Below, in pieces: positions 48,536-58,700 of a stretch of DNA of 64,000 nucleotides. Both the position numbers and the translations under genes were made by a program. The notes beneath the pieces were generated by a model. It ran no database searches. It was not told the origin of the DNA and saw only the letters and a list, made by a program, of their open reading frames with translations. Where the stretch lies: positions 62,001 to 126,000 of the forward strand of contig WTWZ01000002.1 in the NCBI GenBank assembly GCA_009773765.1, read 5' to 3'. The first letter of the stretch is position 1. The number at the start of each line of letters is the position of its first letter. The stretch comes from Prolixibacteraceae bacterium (GTDB lineage: Bacteria > Bacteroidota > Bacteroidia > Bacteroidales > Prolixibacteraceae).

Positions 48536-50059
48536 CTACCCAAACCACCCCCGGGTTCTTCCCTGCAACTTGTTCAGCACATCTATTGTGATATTAACAT
48601 CGTTTACTATCTGAAAATCGAACATTCCAACACAAATAAAATCGGCGCCGTTTTTAAATGCCCAGTTAAATCCGTCTTCGGGTGTAATTGATCCGGCAGC
48701 CAACACTTTGAACCCCATAACCGGAACCTTTGTGCGGTTTACAAACTCTACTGTTTTATCGGGGAACAAACAGAAAATATTGTCGTGGAAACGGTTGTGA
48801 TCGAGGTGACGTTCACCATCAACCTCAAACGGAATGCGGTTTTCGCGCGGGTGGGCGCTCCAGTAATTATCATGATGAAACGTCTGCATATAATAATCGG
48901 GTATAATACCCTGTTCCTCGCAGGCAATTAAAGCATCAATGGTGTGCGCGCCCAGCCCGGCTGTGATTTTGTGGCTTCTTATTTTTTCGAGCATCATGTC
49001 AATCACCTCCATTTTATTGTCGCGCACCAGCCAGTCGCACCAGTTTCCCTGTACCTGGATAACATCCATCCCCCCATCGGCAGCTTTATTGATATTCACA
49101 AAATAATCCTTCTTTTCCATATCGGGCGCCACCTGTATAATGATTTTAATTTTGCTGCCGGTCATTTTTTTATACTTCAGCATGGTATCCATCGTGGGGA
49201 ATCCGATATTTATTGAATTAATCCCTGCTTTTTCGGCCAGTATCAGCGTTTCGAAGATTTTCTTTTCGGTATTGTAGGCACGGAAAAGCGAAGGGACATA
49301 AATCAGGTCGCGCGAGTGTGCCCACCCGCCAATGAGGTTTCCACCCAATATTAACCTGCTGAATTCATGCCCGCCTATTTTTCCTTTCGGAAGTTCACCT
49401 TTCAGTTCTTTAATATCGGCCCCGCCAATTTGAATGGTTGCCCCCGAAAGCGTATCGACGCCATATTCGCGGGCTTCGCGAAAAGCGCCCAGGCCAATTA
49501 CGCCAAGCGCCGGAATTGTTGCCAGATTTTTCAATGCTTCACGACGGGAATGCAGGTTGGCACTTTTCTCCGGTCCGCTTGTTTCAGGTGTTCCCTTTTT
49601 CAACTGAAACCATGTATGGGCATACAGTCCGTAACCCTTATCCTTTATCAGAAAAATAACCAGCAGCGCCAATGTTTCGATGAGGTTTTTATTGACGATA
49701 TAAAGATTTCCCTCTGCAGCGCCGAATAAATTGCCACCAAAAGGAGGATAGGCGAAATAGTACAACATCAGTAAAATCATGCCCGAAACGGATGAAAGAC
49801 GGATAAAAATGCCGAGGAAAAGGCCGAGGCCAATCAAAACCAGTCCGGCCATATTTACCGGATCTATAATTTTCATCAAACCCTCAGAAGCTGCCATCCA
49901 CTGATAGAATCCTGCGAACGGGCCAGTGGCATTGGCCAGATAACCCGCAGCGCTCCAGTTAGGTATTAGAAGTTTTGAAATGCCTTCGTATAAAAAATGC
50001 CAGCCAATGGCAACCCTGAAAAGGGTAATTGTTAGTTTTTTCCAGTTCCAGTCTTTCAT
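48536..50059 (-). CDS. DoxX-like membrane domain fused through a Tat-like segment to an AKR/TIM-barrel-like domain
   Basis: N-terminal FRVAIGWHFLYEGISKL DoxX pattern, SRREALKNLATIPALGVIGLGA, then EFSRLILGGNLIGGWAHSRDL... barrel. Confidence 0.8.
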   Translation of the reverse strand: MKDWNWKKLTITLFRVAIGWHFLYEGISKLLIPNWSAAGYLANATGPFAGFYQWMAASEGLMKIIDPVNMAGLVLIGLGLFLGIFIRLSSVSGMILLMLYYFAYPPFGGNLFGAAEGNLYIVNKNLIETLALLVIFLIKDKGYGLYAHTWFQLKKGTPETSGPEKSANLHSRREALKNLATIPALGVIGLGAFREAREYGVDTLSGATIQIGGADIKELKGELPKGKIGGHEFSRLILGGNLIGGWAHSRDLIYVPSLFRAYNTEKKIFETLILAEKAGINSINIGFPTMDTMLKYKKMTGSKIKIIIQVAPDMEKKDYFVNINKAADGGMDVIQVQGNWCDWLVRDNKMEVIDMMLEKIRSHKITAGLGAHTIDALIACEEQGIIPDYYMQTFHHDNYWSAHPRENRIPFEVDGERHLDHNRFHDNIFCLFPDKTVEFVNRTKVPVMGFKVLAAGSITPEDGFNWAFKNGADFICVGMFDFQIVNDVNITIDVLNKLQGRTRGWFG

Positions 50060-50299
50060 GGTTTAGCTTTATTTAATTTTGAATGAAACAAAAATATCAT
50101 TTTGAGCAATTAAAAAAACTTCTGAAAAACAATAAGTTTTAGGATATTGTTATTTAGAATATTTATTGACACATAGAACAACCCATGTTATTACTCGGTT
50201 AAATTTCAGGAAGGTGCAAAAAGAGTGCGGTTGTATATTGATATTTGTTGTAATTTCACCTCGCTAAATATTGTATTAAACAAATAAATTCAAAATAAG

Positions 50300-51295
50300 A
50301 TGGCTACAAGTTATAAAGAATTAGGACTGGTAAACAGCAAAGAACTTTTTGCCAAAGCTGGTGCAGGCGGATACGCAATTCCCGCGTATAACTTCAACAA
50401 TCTCGAACAGTTGCAGGCAATCCTACAGGCCTGTGTTGAAACCAAATCTCCGGTAATTCTGCAGGTTTCGTCGGGTGCGCGCAAATATGCCAACGCCACA
50501 TTGCTCCGCAACATGGCTAAAGGCGCCGTGGAATATGTAAAGGAACTTGGTTGCGAAATCCCAATCGTTCTTCACCTTGACCATGGCGATACTTTCGAAC
50601 TTTGCAAAGAGTGTATCGACAGTGGATTTTCATCGGTAATGATCGACGGATCTCACCACTCATACGAAAAAAACATCGAGCTTACCAAACGGGTTGTTGA
50701 ATATGCACATGCCCACGGAGTTACAGTGGAAGGCGAACTTGGCGTTTTGGCCGGAATTGAAGACGATGTGGTTGCTGAACATTCAACCTATACCCGTCCT
50801 GAAGAAGTGGAAGATTTTGTAAGCAAAACCGGTGTCGACTCGCTGGCTATATCAATTGGAACTTCGCACGGCGCCAACAAATTTACACCTGCACAGTGCG
50901 AACGTAACGAAGAGGGGATTCTTATTCCGCCAATGCTCCGTTTTGATATTCTCGAAGAAATTGAAAAACGTATCCCTGGTTTCCCGATTGTTCTGCATGG
51001 TTCATCATCAGTTCCGCAGGATTTGGTAAAAGAGGTGAACGAATATGGCGGCAAAATGAAAGATACAGTTGGTATTCCGGAGGAATGGTTGCGCAGGGCT
51101 GCAAAATCGGCTGTTTGCAAAATCAATATCGACTCTGACGGCCGTATCGCAATGACTGCTGCAATCCGTAAAGTTTTAGCTGAAAACCCGGGCGAATTTG
51201 ACCCCAGAAAATATCTTGGGCCAGCGCGCGATTCGCTGAAAAAGTTGTATATGCACAAAAATATCAATGTGCTGGGTTCTGCCGGACAGGCATAA
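50300..51295 (+). CDS. fba: Class II fructose-bisphosphate aldolase
   Basis: AIPAYNFNNLEQLQAI; VLHLDHGDTFELCKECIDSGFSSVMIDGSHHSYEKNI; VEGELG. Confidence 0.96.
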   Translation: MATSYKELGLVNSKELFAKAGAGGYAIPAYNFNNLEQLQAILQACVETKSPVILQVSSGARKYANATLLRNMAKGAVEYVKELGCEIPIVLHLDHGDTFELCKECIDSGFSSVMIDGSHHSYEKNIELTKRVVEYAHAHGVTVEGELGVLAGIEDDVVAEHSTYTRPEEVEDFVSKTGVDSLAISIGTSHGANKFTPAQCERNEEGILIPPMLRFDILEEIEKRIPGFPIVLHGSSSVPQDLVKEVNEYGGKMKDTVGIPEEWLRRAAKSAVCKINIDSDGRIAMTAAIRKVLAENPGEFDPRKYLGPARDSLKKLYMHKNINVLGSAGQA

Positions 51296-51330
51296 GTGAT
51301 TGAAAAACAGGTTCAATTTAATACAAAAAC

Positions 51331-51360
51331 AGGGATAGCCATTAAGTTATCCCTCTTTTT
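51331..51360 (+). terminator. Rho-independent terminator after fba
   Basis: AGGGATA-(gccattaagt)-TATCCCT-cttttt. Confidence 0.85.
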
Positions 51361-51733
51361 AACCCTTTCCGCTGATTTTTTTTTAATGTCTGACTGTTTT
51401 TGATGTTTATTTTTTTTTCGTTTTAAGCAATCATAATACTCGGCACGAACCCTCCCTGCTTTTAGATTATTTCCTGTTTGCCAAATTTTATCAAAACGGA
51501 GTTTGAAAACAAATTATCATGTTCTTCTGGTGCGAGCACATTAAAGCAATTGCATTTGTGTTGGCCAATACAGCAACTTGTATATGTAACCGGCCCCATC
51601 ATAATCCTAAAAACTGCGGAAGTTGCCATATTCATGGCAAAGGCACAGGAATTCCGGCTTACATGGGATATAAAACAGCGCTGGGCCAAATACCGGATTT
51701 TAAGAAATAACAGTATTTTCCTGAATAGCTTAA

Positions 51734-52612
51734 TCACATCCATTCTTCGGTTAAAACCTCGCCTTTAATACTAATCACCACTTCTTTTACAGGCACTTTG
51801 CGCGAAGCCATTTGGGCTGCCATTTGCACCATTTGCGATAATCCGCCGCAACAGGGAACTTCCATGATAACAACGGTAATGGTATTTACCCTCGGTTCGT
51901 CAATCAGTTTCACCAGTTTCTGAATATAAATATCTTTCCCCTGGTCAAGTTTTGGGCAGGCAATTATCATTTTGCGCCCTTTAATAAAGTCATTGTGAAA
52001 ATTTCCGTATGCAAATCCGGCACAGTCGGCAGCCACCAGAAGATCGGCGCCATTAAAATACGATGCCGAAGGGTTAATTAAATGAAGTTGCACCGGCCAT
52101 TGTGTTAATTGAGAGGGAACCTCGCCAACCGGTGCCGCCATTTTTATACCTGCAACATTGAATGACTGGGGCGCCGAACCGGCACACCCGCAACCCGGGC
52201 CGGCTGCTTCCTGTTTGTGTTCTTTTTCGCCATGCAAAAGTTCATGAACTTCACTGATTTTAAATGGCATAATATCGCGGTTGGCTTTTATATAAGTGAG
52301 CGCCTCGTTTAAAAAACCGGTTTCGCCATGTTCCTGCAAATGTTTCAGGTGGGCAAAAACAGTGGCTTTCCCGCTTTTTATCATCTGCGAAATTACAACC
52401 ACTTCGTCGTAGTCGTCTGCCTCACGTTTTTCGATGGTTATTGCACCCATCGGACAATGACCAAGGCAAGCTCCCAGCCCGTCGCACATCAGTTCGCTGA
52501 TTAATCGTGCCTTCCCATCGATAATTTGTAAAGCTCCCTCGTGGCAGTTCGGAACACAGTCGCCACATCCGTTACAAAGTTCCTCGTCTATTTTAACAAT
52601 CTCCCGTATCAT
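51734..52612 (-). CDS. Double 4Fe-4S ferredoxin-domain protein
   Basis: CNGCGDCVPNCHEGAL ... CDGLGACLGHCPMGAI, plus GCGCAGSAPQ and EVPCCGGL cysteines. Confidence 0.9.
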   Translation of the reverse strand: MIREIVKIDEELCNGCGDCVPNCHEGALQIIDGKARLISELMCDGLGACLGHCPMGAITIEKREADDYDEVVVISQMIKSGKATVFAHLKHLQEHGETGFLNEALTYIKANRDIMPFKISEVHELLHGEKEHKQEAAGPGCGCAGSAPQSFNVAGIKMAAPVGEVPSQLTQWPVQLHLINPSASYFNGADLLVAADCAGFAYGNFHNDFIKGRKMIIACPKLDQGKDIYIQKLVKLIDEPRVNTITVVIMEVPCCGGLSQMVQMAAQMASRKVPVKEVVISIKGEVLTEEWM

Positions 52613-52629
52613 AATTTTACCACTTTATT

Positions 52630-52731
52630 AAAACAAAAGTAGGAGTTGAACGTTTCGAAAGATGTACCAATTGTTACAAAACAGCAAATATGATTAATTA
52701 TCAGCTTTTAACGGAGTGCCCTATTTTTGAA
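52630..52731 (+). repeat. Duplicated CRP promoter/start region, copy 1 (CRP gene lost: reads MINYQLLTECPIFEQ... then 34-aa dead end)
   Basis: aaaacaaaagtaggagttgaacgtttcgaaagatgtaccaattgttacaaaacagcaaatATG; 52/60 matches upstream of ATG with copy 2. Confidence 0.88.
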
Positions 52732-52808
52732 CAAAGAGCAATCTCTCTCTTTTCAAAAGATCGCTCTTCTGTTTTTCATCATTCACAATAATTATCAACA
52801 ATAACTTT

Positions 52809-53579
52809 TTATTCCTGCAATTCGCCAATAATCATTTTACATGGCTCACATGTACATTCAATTGCTCCTGTTTGAGGATAAAACCGTTCCCTGCAATCGC
52901 ATGAACCGGTACAGTCAACTGTTATCGCGTCTTGTGTTTCTGAATTATAACTTACGGCAAATGTTTTTATCTGCAAATCAGGGCCCGTATATTCAAAGTA
53001 AAGAATACTATTATTTGGATAATTTTCCTGCTTTACTGATTTGATATTTATCTGATTTTCAGTAATTCCATCAGTTTTCCAATCAGGGTTAAATTTAAAG
53101 ATTTCTTCATAAATATTAAATACAAATGATTTGCTTCCAAATTGTAAAATGTTGTCAGTTGATTCGTAATGCATAATGCAATCTGAACATTTACACTGTA
53201 CATATTCTCCTGCAATACCTTCTAAAGCGCAGTCACAATTCCCTGTACACCAAACTTTGTAACCACTTGAATAATTCTTAACATCTTTATTATCTACGTA
53301 ATAGGTCTTATAAATTCCGAATTCTTTTTCTTCTCCTTTATCATCTTTGTAAGTTATTATTTGCAAGAAATAATTCTCAAATTCATAATCCTTAACTCCA
53401 ACAATTGATTGTGCCCTAATAATTTCATTATTTGCTTCAAATGATTGATTGATTGAGTTTATCAATAACTCGTTATCAAACATTAAATTTTGTGTATTCG
53501 ACAAATCGTTGTTTTTACAACTTTTTATTATTATACCCAACATAAGCACTAATGATAGTATAATTACAATTTTTTTCAT
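52809..53579 (-). CDS. Lipoprotein with two copies of a CX3CXC-X11/12-CXCX2C motif
   Basis: Lipobox GIIIKSCKNN; CTGNCDCALEGIAGEYVQCKCSDC and CTGSCDCRERFYPQTGAIECTCEPC. Confidence 0.8.
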   Translation of the reverse strand: MKKIVIILSLVLMLGIIIKSCKNNDLSNTQNLMFDNELLINSINQSFEANNEIIRAQSIVGVKDYEFENYFLQIITYKDDKGEEKEFGIYKTYYVDNKDVKNYSSGYKVWCTGNCDCALEGIAGEYVQCKCSDCIMHYESTDNILQFGSKSFVFNIYEEIFKFNPDWKTDGITENQINIKSVKQENYPNNSILYFEYTGPDLQIKTFAVSYNSETQDAITVDCTGSCDCRERFYPQTGAIECTCEPCKMIIGELQE

Positions 53580-53879
53580 AACTAATTTATTTTTAATGAT
53601 TAATTTATTCAGAGATCCCCACTAAAAATTACTTGGTGGTAATTTCAACTTTGCCTTCCCGATCGGGGAAAAATAAATATATTCTCGGGAAGGCTAATCA
53701 ATAAATTTGTTATTGTCTGAAAAATTCATTTTGGAAATTTTTTAGTTTGCAGAATTTTGATTTGCAAACAAAATTACTTTAAACCTACCCAATAAAAAAT
53801 ATAGCAATATGTTGTTTAACATTTTGATTTATTTTTTATTGCGAAAATTCATTTTACTGCATTTATTCTTCAGCTAGTA

Positions 53880-54082
53880 TTACTCCACAGTTACTTATCA
53901 CCAATTATTCTCCAGGTATATTGCGCAAAGCCAATTGAGTAGCCATTTTTATACCTGCGGCAGTTAAATAACTGCGGGGCAGAACCTGTATAACAGCAAC
54001 CAGCTTTGGCATAATCGTGTGTATGTTCCATATCGCGATTCCGTTGTTTGTTAACTTCGCGTATTTTAAATTACATTGTTTT
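53880..54082 (-). pseudogene. Decayed second copy of the 4Fe-4S protein
   Basis: M*FKIREVNKQRNRDMEHTHDYAKAGCCYTGSAPQLFNCRRYKNGYSI versus intact MPFKISEVHELLHGEKEHKQEAAGPGCGCAGSAPQSFNVAGIKMAAPV. Confidence 0.75.
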
Positions 54083-54093
54083 TTCGTTTTATA

Positions 54094-54195
54094 AAAACAA
54101 ATGTAAAGGTTGAACGTTTCGAATGATGTATCAATTGTTACAAAACAACAAAAATGATAAATTACCGGCTATTAACTGAGTGCCCTGTTTTTAGG
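54094..54195 (+). repeat. Duplicated CRP promoter/start region, copy 2 (CRP gene intact)
   Basis: aaaacaaatgtaaaggttgaacgtttcgaatgatgtatcaattgttacaaaacaacaaaaATG. Confidence 0.88.
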
Positions 54196-54831
54196 GGAAT
54201 AACAGAAACAGAAGCTGAAAATCTGTTGAATAAGATTCATTTTCAAATAAGAAGTTACTCGAAAGGCGAAGTTGTGGTGGTTGCAGGCGAGCCTGTTTTG
54301 AATTTGTACATCATCATTTCAGGAAGTGTGCGGGGTGAAATGATTGACTACTCGGGAAAGACCATAAAAATAGAAGACATTGAAGCTCCAAAACCCCTGG
54401 CCACGGCATTTTTATTTGGGAAGGAGAACAAATTCCCGGTAACTGTTACTTCAAACAATGAGGTTAAAATACTTTCCATGCCAGTAACTGAATTCTTAAA
54501 ATTGCTGCAACTCAACACCCAGATTCTGAAAAATTATTTGAACAGCATTTCTTCGCGGGCACAGTTTCTTTCGCAAAAACTGAATTTTTTAAGTTTTAAA
54601 ACCATTAAAGGAAAGGTTGCCCATTTTCTGCTCGAACATGCCGGAGAAAAATTCCATTCGGTTGAGTTGAAAAATACCCAACAGCAGTTGGCCGATTTGT
54701 TTGGGGTTACCCGCCCGTCGCTTGCCCGTATTTTTGGAGAAATGCAAAAAGAAGGATTAATCAGAATTACAAACAAAACAGTTGCCCTAATCGATAAAAA
54801 AGCTTTATACGATTTGATGAACAATGCATAA
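54154..54831 (+). CDS. Crp/Fnr family transcriptional regulator
   Basis: cNMP-binding-fold N-terminus; HTH NTQQQLADLFGVTRPSLARIFGEMQKEGLI. Confidence 0.92.
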   Translation: MINYRLLTECPVFRGITETEAENLLNKIHFQIRSYSKGEVVVVAGEPVLNLYIIISGSVRGEMIDYSGKTIKIEDIEAPKPLATAFLFGKENKFPVTVTSNNEVKILSMPVTEFLKLLQLNTQILKNYLNSISSRAQFLSQKLNFLSFKTIKGKVAHFLLEHAGEKFHSVELKNTQQQLADLFGVTRPSLARIFGEMQKEGLIRITNKTVALIDKKALYDLMNNA

Positions 54832-55579
54832 AAAAAACGAACTCATTTATTATAAAATCTTTTCAGGATTTGAAAATGTGGTGGCATTTACAACCACAAA
54901 ACAATCTTTTCAACCGCCGAATCCAAGATTCACGGGCGATTCTCCGGAAATTTTTGAAACCAATCGTTTGCTTTTAGCTGAAAAGCTGATGATAAAACCA
55001 GGACAACTTGTATTTCCGCGACAAACGCACACCAATTGCGTGGCAGAAATTTCAGATATTCCCGATCATGAAATTAAAGAAACCGATGCTCTTGTTACAA
55101 ATAAGCCAGGAATTTGCCTGTGTGTGCAAACTGCCGATTGTGTGCCTGTTTTACTATTCGACCCGAAGATGAATGTAATTTCGGCAGTCCATGCCGGATG
55201 GCGCGGAACGGTTAAAAAAATTACAGGAATTGCCGTTCAGAAAATGGCCCGGAATTATGGTTCATCGCCCAAAAATATAATAGCAGCAATTGGTCCTTCA
55301 ATAGGCCCGGAAATCTATGAAGTTGGCAATGAAGTGGTTGAGGAAGTGCGAAAATCGTTGCCCGTCGCTGATATTTTACTTCTCAAAAACAGTTCGGGTA
55401 ATTTTCATTTAAACCTTTGGGAAGCCAACCGGCAAATTCTGCTGGAAAACGGGCTGCAGGGGAGAAACATTCAAATTTTTGGTGAATGTTCTTTTACCCA
55501 AAACCACAGGTATTTTTCGGCCCGAAAAGAAGGCGCCGAAACGGGCAGAATTGTTTCCGGAATTATGATTCTGTGTTAA
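54824..55579 (+). CDS. pgeF: PgeF/YfiH (multicopper-oxidase laccase domain) family protein
   Basis: PRQTHTNCV; VQTADCVPVLLFDPKMNVISAVHAGWRGT; AIGPSIGPEIYEVG. Confidence 0.93.
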   Translation: MHKKNELIYYKIFSGFENVVAFTTTKQSFQPPNPRFTGDSPEIFETNRLLLAEKLMIKPGQLVFPRQTHTNCVAEISDIPDHEIKETDALVTNKPGICLCVQTADCVPVLLFDPKMNVISAVHAGWRGTVKKITGIAVQKMARNYGSSPKNIIAAIGPSIGPEIYEVGNEVVEEVRKSLPVADILLLKNSSGNFHLNLWEANRQILLENGLQGRNIQIFGECSFTQNHRYFSARKEGAETGRIVSGIMILC

Positions 55580-55711
55580 AACAGAAAACAAGCTGCAAAC
55601 CATAAAAAATTCTTAAAAAACAATTCTGTCCTTCCTTTTTGGGGCAAAACAATTATCTTCGCAACTGTTAAATTATCAGAATCTTATTAATTTCCGGGAA
55701 ATCAACAGCAA

Positions 55712-58700
55712 ATGAAGAAATATTCACTGTACAACAATGTTTTTGGCTGGGCAACCTTTATCATTTCAGCCGTTGTTTATTTATTGACTATTGAGCCAAC
55801 GACCAGTTTCTGGGATTGCGGGGAGTTTGTTGCCACCGCATACAAACTTCAGGTTGGGCATCCCCCGGGAGCGCCTATTTATATGATAGCGGGCAGGTTT
55901 TTTACCCTTTTTGGCGGGCCTGGAGATGCCGCAGTTTTGGTAAATTCGATGTCGGCGCTGGCAAGCGCCTTTACTATTATGTTCCTGTTCTGGACGATAA
56001 CACATCTGGCCAGGAAGCTGGTTGTGAATGGTGAAAATATTTCAACCGGACAAACCATTTCCATTATTTCCAGCGGCTTTGTTGGCGCTTTGGCTTACAC
56101 TTTCTCCGACACTTTCTGGTTTTCGGCAGTTGAGGGCGAAGTGTATGCATTCTCATCATTAATGACTGCAATTGTATTCTGGGCCATTCTGAAATGGGAA
56201 AACGTGGCCGATAAGCCTTATTCAAACCACTGGCTGATTTTTATTTCCTACATCATGGGTCTCTCAATTGGAGTTCACCTTCTGAATTTGCTGGCAATTC
56301 CGGCTATTGTTTTTGTATATTATTTCAAAAAATTTGAAGTAACCCGTAAAGGAATTATTGCCGCGCTTGCAGTTTCGGTAGCTGTTCTTGGAACTATAAT
56401 GTGGGGAATTATTCCTGGTTTTGTAACTATAGGTTCCTGGTTCGAACTGTTGTTTGTGAATACATTCGGACTGCCATTTCACACGGGACTTTTATTTTAT
56501 GTGGTGTTAATAATTGCTTTAGTTGTTTACGGAATCTGGTACACTACAAAAAAACAATTGGTAATGTGGAACACTATTATTGTTGGCGTTACCGTGATTT
56601 TAATCGGATATTCGTCCTTTGCGCTCATTATCATCCGTTCATCGGCCCAACCGCCAATGGACCAAAACAGTCCTAACAATGCTTTCTCTTTATTGAGTTA
56701 TTTAAACCGCGAACAGTATGGTGATAACCCGCTTTTATACGGACATTTTTATAATTCGCCGCTCGACCCGCAACAACGATATAGCCAGGGTAAAGCGGTT
56801 TACACGCCAATTGACGGTAAATATGTTGTTACCAACCATCGTGTAGTTCCAAATTACGACGACAAGTTCAATATGCTTTTCCCACGAATGTGGAGCACTA
56901 TGGAATCTTTTCATGCCGATGATTATATTGAATGGGGAAAAATAAAGGGCAAACGCATTCAGCATAAAAACGAACAGGGAGAAAACGAAATCATTGTTAA
57001 GCCAACCTTTACAGAGAACATGCGTTTCTTTTTCAGGTATCACGTTAACCACATGTACTGGCGATATTTTATGTGGAATTTTGCAGGCCGTCAAAACGAT
57101 ATTCAAAGTCATGGAAGTGTTATTCATGGGAACTGGATTAGCGGGATTAAATTTATTGACAATGCAATGTTGGGCAATCAGGATAATTTACCCGCCAGCC
57201 TGGCCAACAACAAGGCAAAAAACGCCTATTATTTTCTCCCTCTTTTACTCGGTCTGCTGGGTATATTTTTTCACTACAGTAAAGGGGCTGAAGGCAAAAA
57301 GGGCCTTTGGGTTGTTTTCCTGTTGTTTTTCATGACGGGGCTTGCCATTGTAATTTACCTGAACCAATATCCGCACCAGCCGCGTGAGCGCGATTACGCT
57401 TATGCCGGGTCGTTTTATGCCTTTACCATTTGGATTGGGCTCGGTGTTCTTGCCTTAGCTGAAGGATTGAGAAAGTTTCTGCCCGAAACCGTTTCTGCGG
57501 GAATTGCCGGAATATTAACTCTTTTGCTTGTTCCCGGAATTATGGCAGCCGAAAACTGGGACGACCACGATCGCTCGAACCGTTACACAGCGCGCGATTT
57601 TGGCGCCAACTACCTGAAATCATGCGCGCCAAACGGAATTATTTTCACCAATGGCGATAACGATACTTTCCCACTCTGGTACAATCAGGATGTTGAAGGC
57701 GTACGCACAGATATCCGCGTGTGCAATCTGAGTTATTTGCAAACCGACTGGTACATTAACCAAATGCGGCGTAAAGCCTACGAGTCGGACCCAATGCCAT
57801 TTTCTATGACTCCCGACAAATACATTCAGGGAACGCGCGATGTGGTTTACCTGATGGACAATCCACGAATTGCCCGCCAAACCATCGGGTTGAAAGAAGC
57901 GATTGATTTTATAGCCGATGATAACCCTGCAACCAAATTGCAACAAGCGGATAATGCGGCTTACATTCCGAAGAAAATACTGAGTTTTAAAATTGATAAA
58001 GAAGCAGTTATCAGAAATAAAGTGGTTCGTCCGCAGGATTATGATAAAATTGTCGATACAATTACCATCGATTTATCAGACCGGAGTTACCTTTCGAAAG
58101 ATGAAATGATGATACTGGATTTACTTGCAACAAATAACTGGGAACGGCCAATTTACTGGGCAATTACGGTTGGACGGAATAAATACCTGAACCTTGAAAA
58201 TTATTTTCAGGTGGAAGGATTTGCTTACCGCTTGGTGCCGATTAAAAGCGAAAGCCAGCCCGACCGTTTGATGTTTGGAAATGTGGCTTCAGACATCATG
58301 TACGATAATATCATGAATAAATTCAAATGGGGAAATATGAATGACCCCAAAATTTACATCGATGAAAACAATATGCGGATGATGTCCAACATTACTAACA
58401 GTTTTAACCGGTTGGCAACCACTTTAGTTGACGAGGGGAAAAAAGATTCGGCCATCGCTGTCATCGATCGCTGCCTGGAACTGATGCCATTAAATATTGT
58501 CCCTCCCGGATATTTTACAATTGAACTCGCTGGCAACTATTTTAGGGCTGGTTCAACTGAAAAAGGGAAACAACTTCTGGAACAGGTATTTAATTCATTC
58601 AACGACGATTTGAGTTATTACTTCTCATTAGACCGTAAATTTATTGCAAGTAAAAGCATTAACGAAGAGATTCAGCGTACAATGTTCTTCCTTCAGATTA

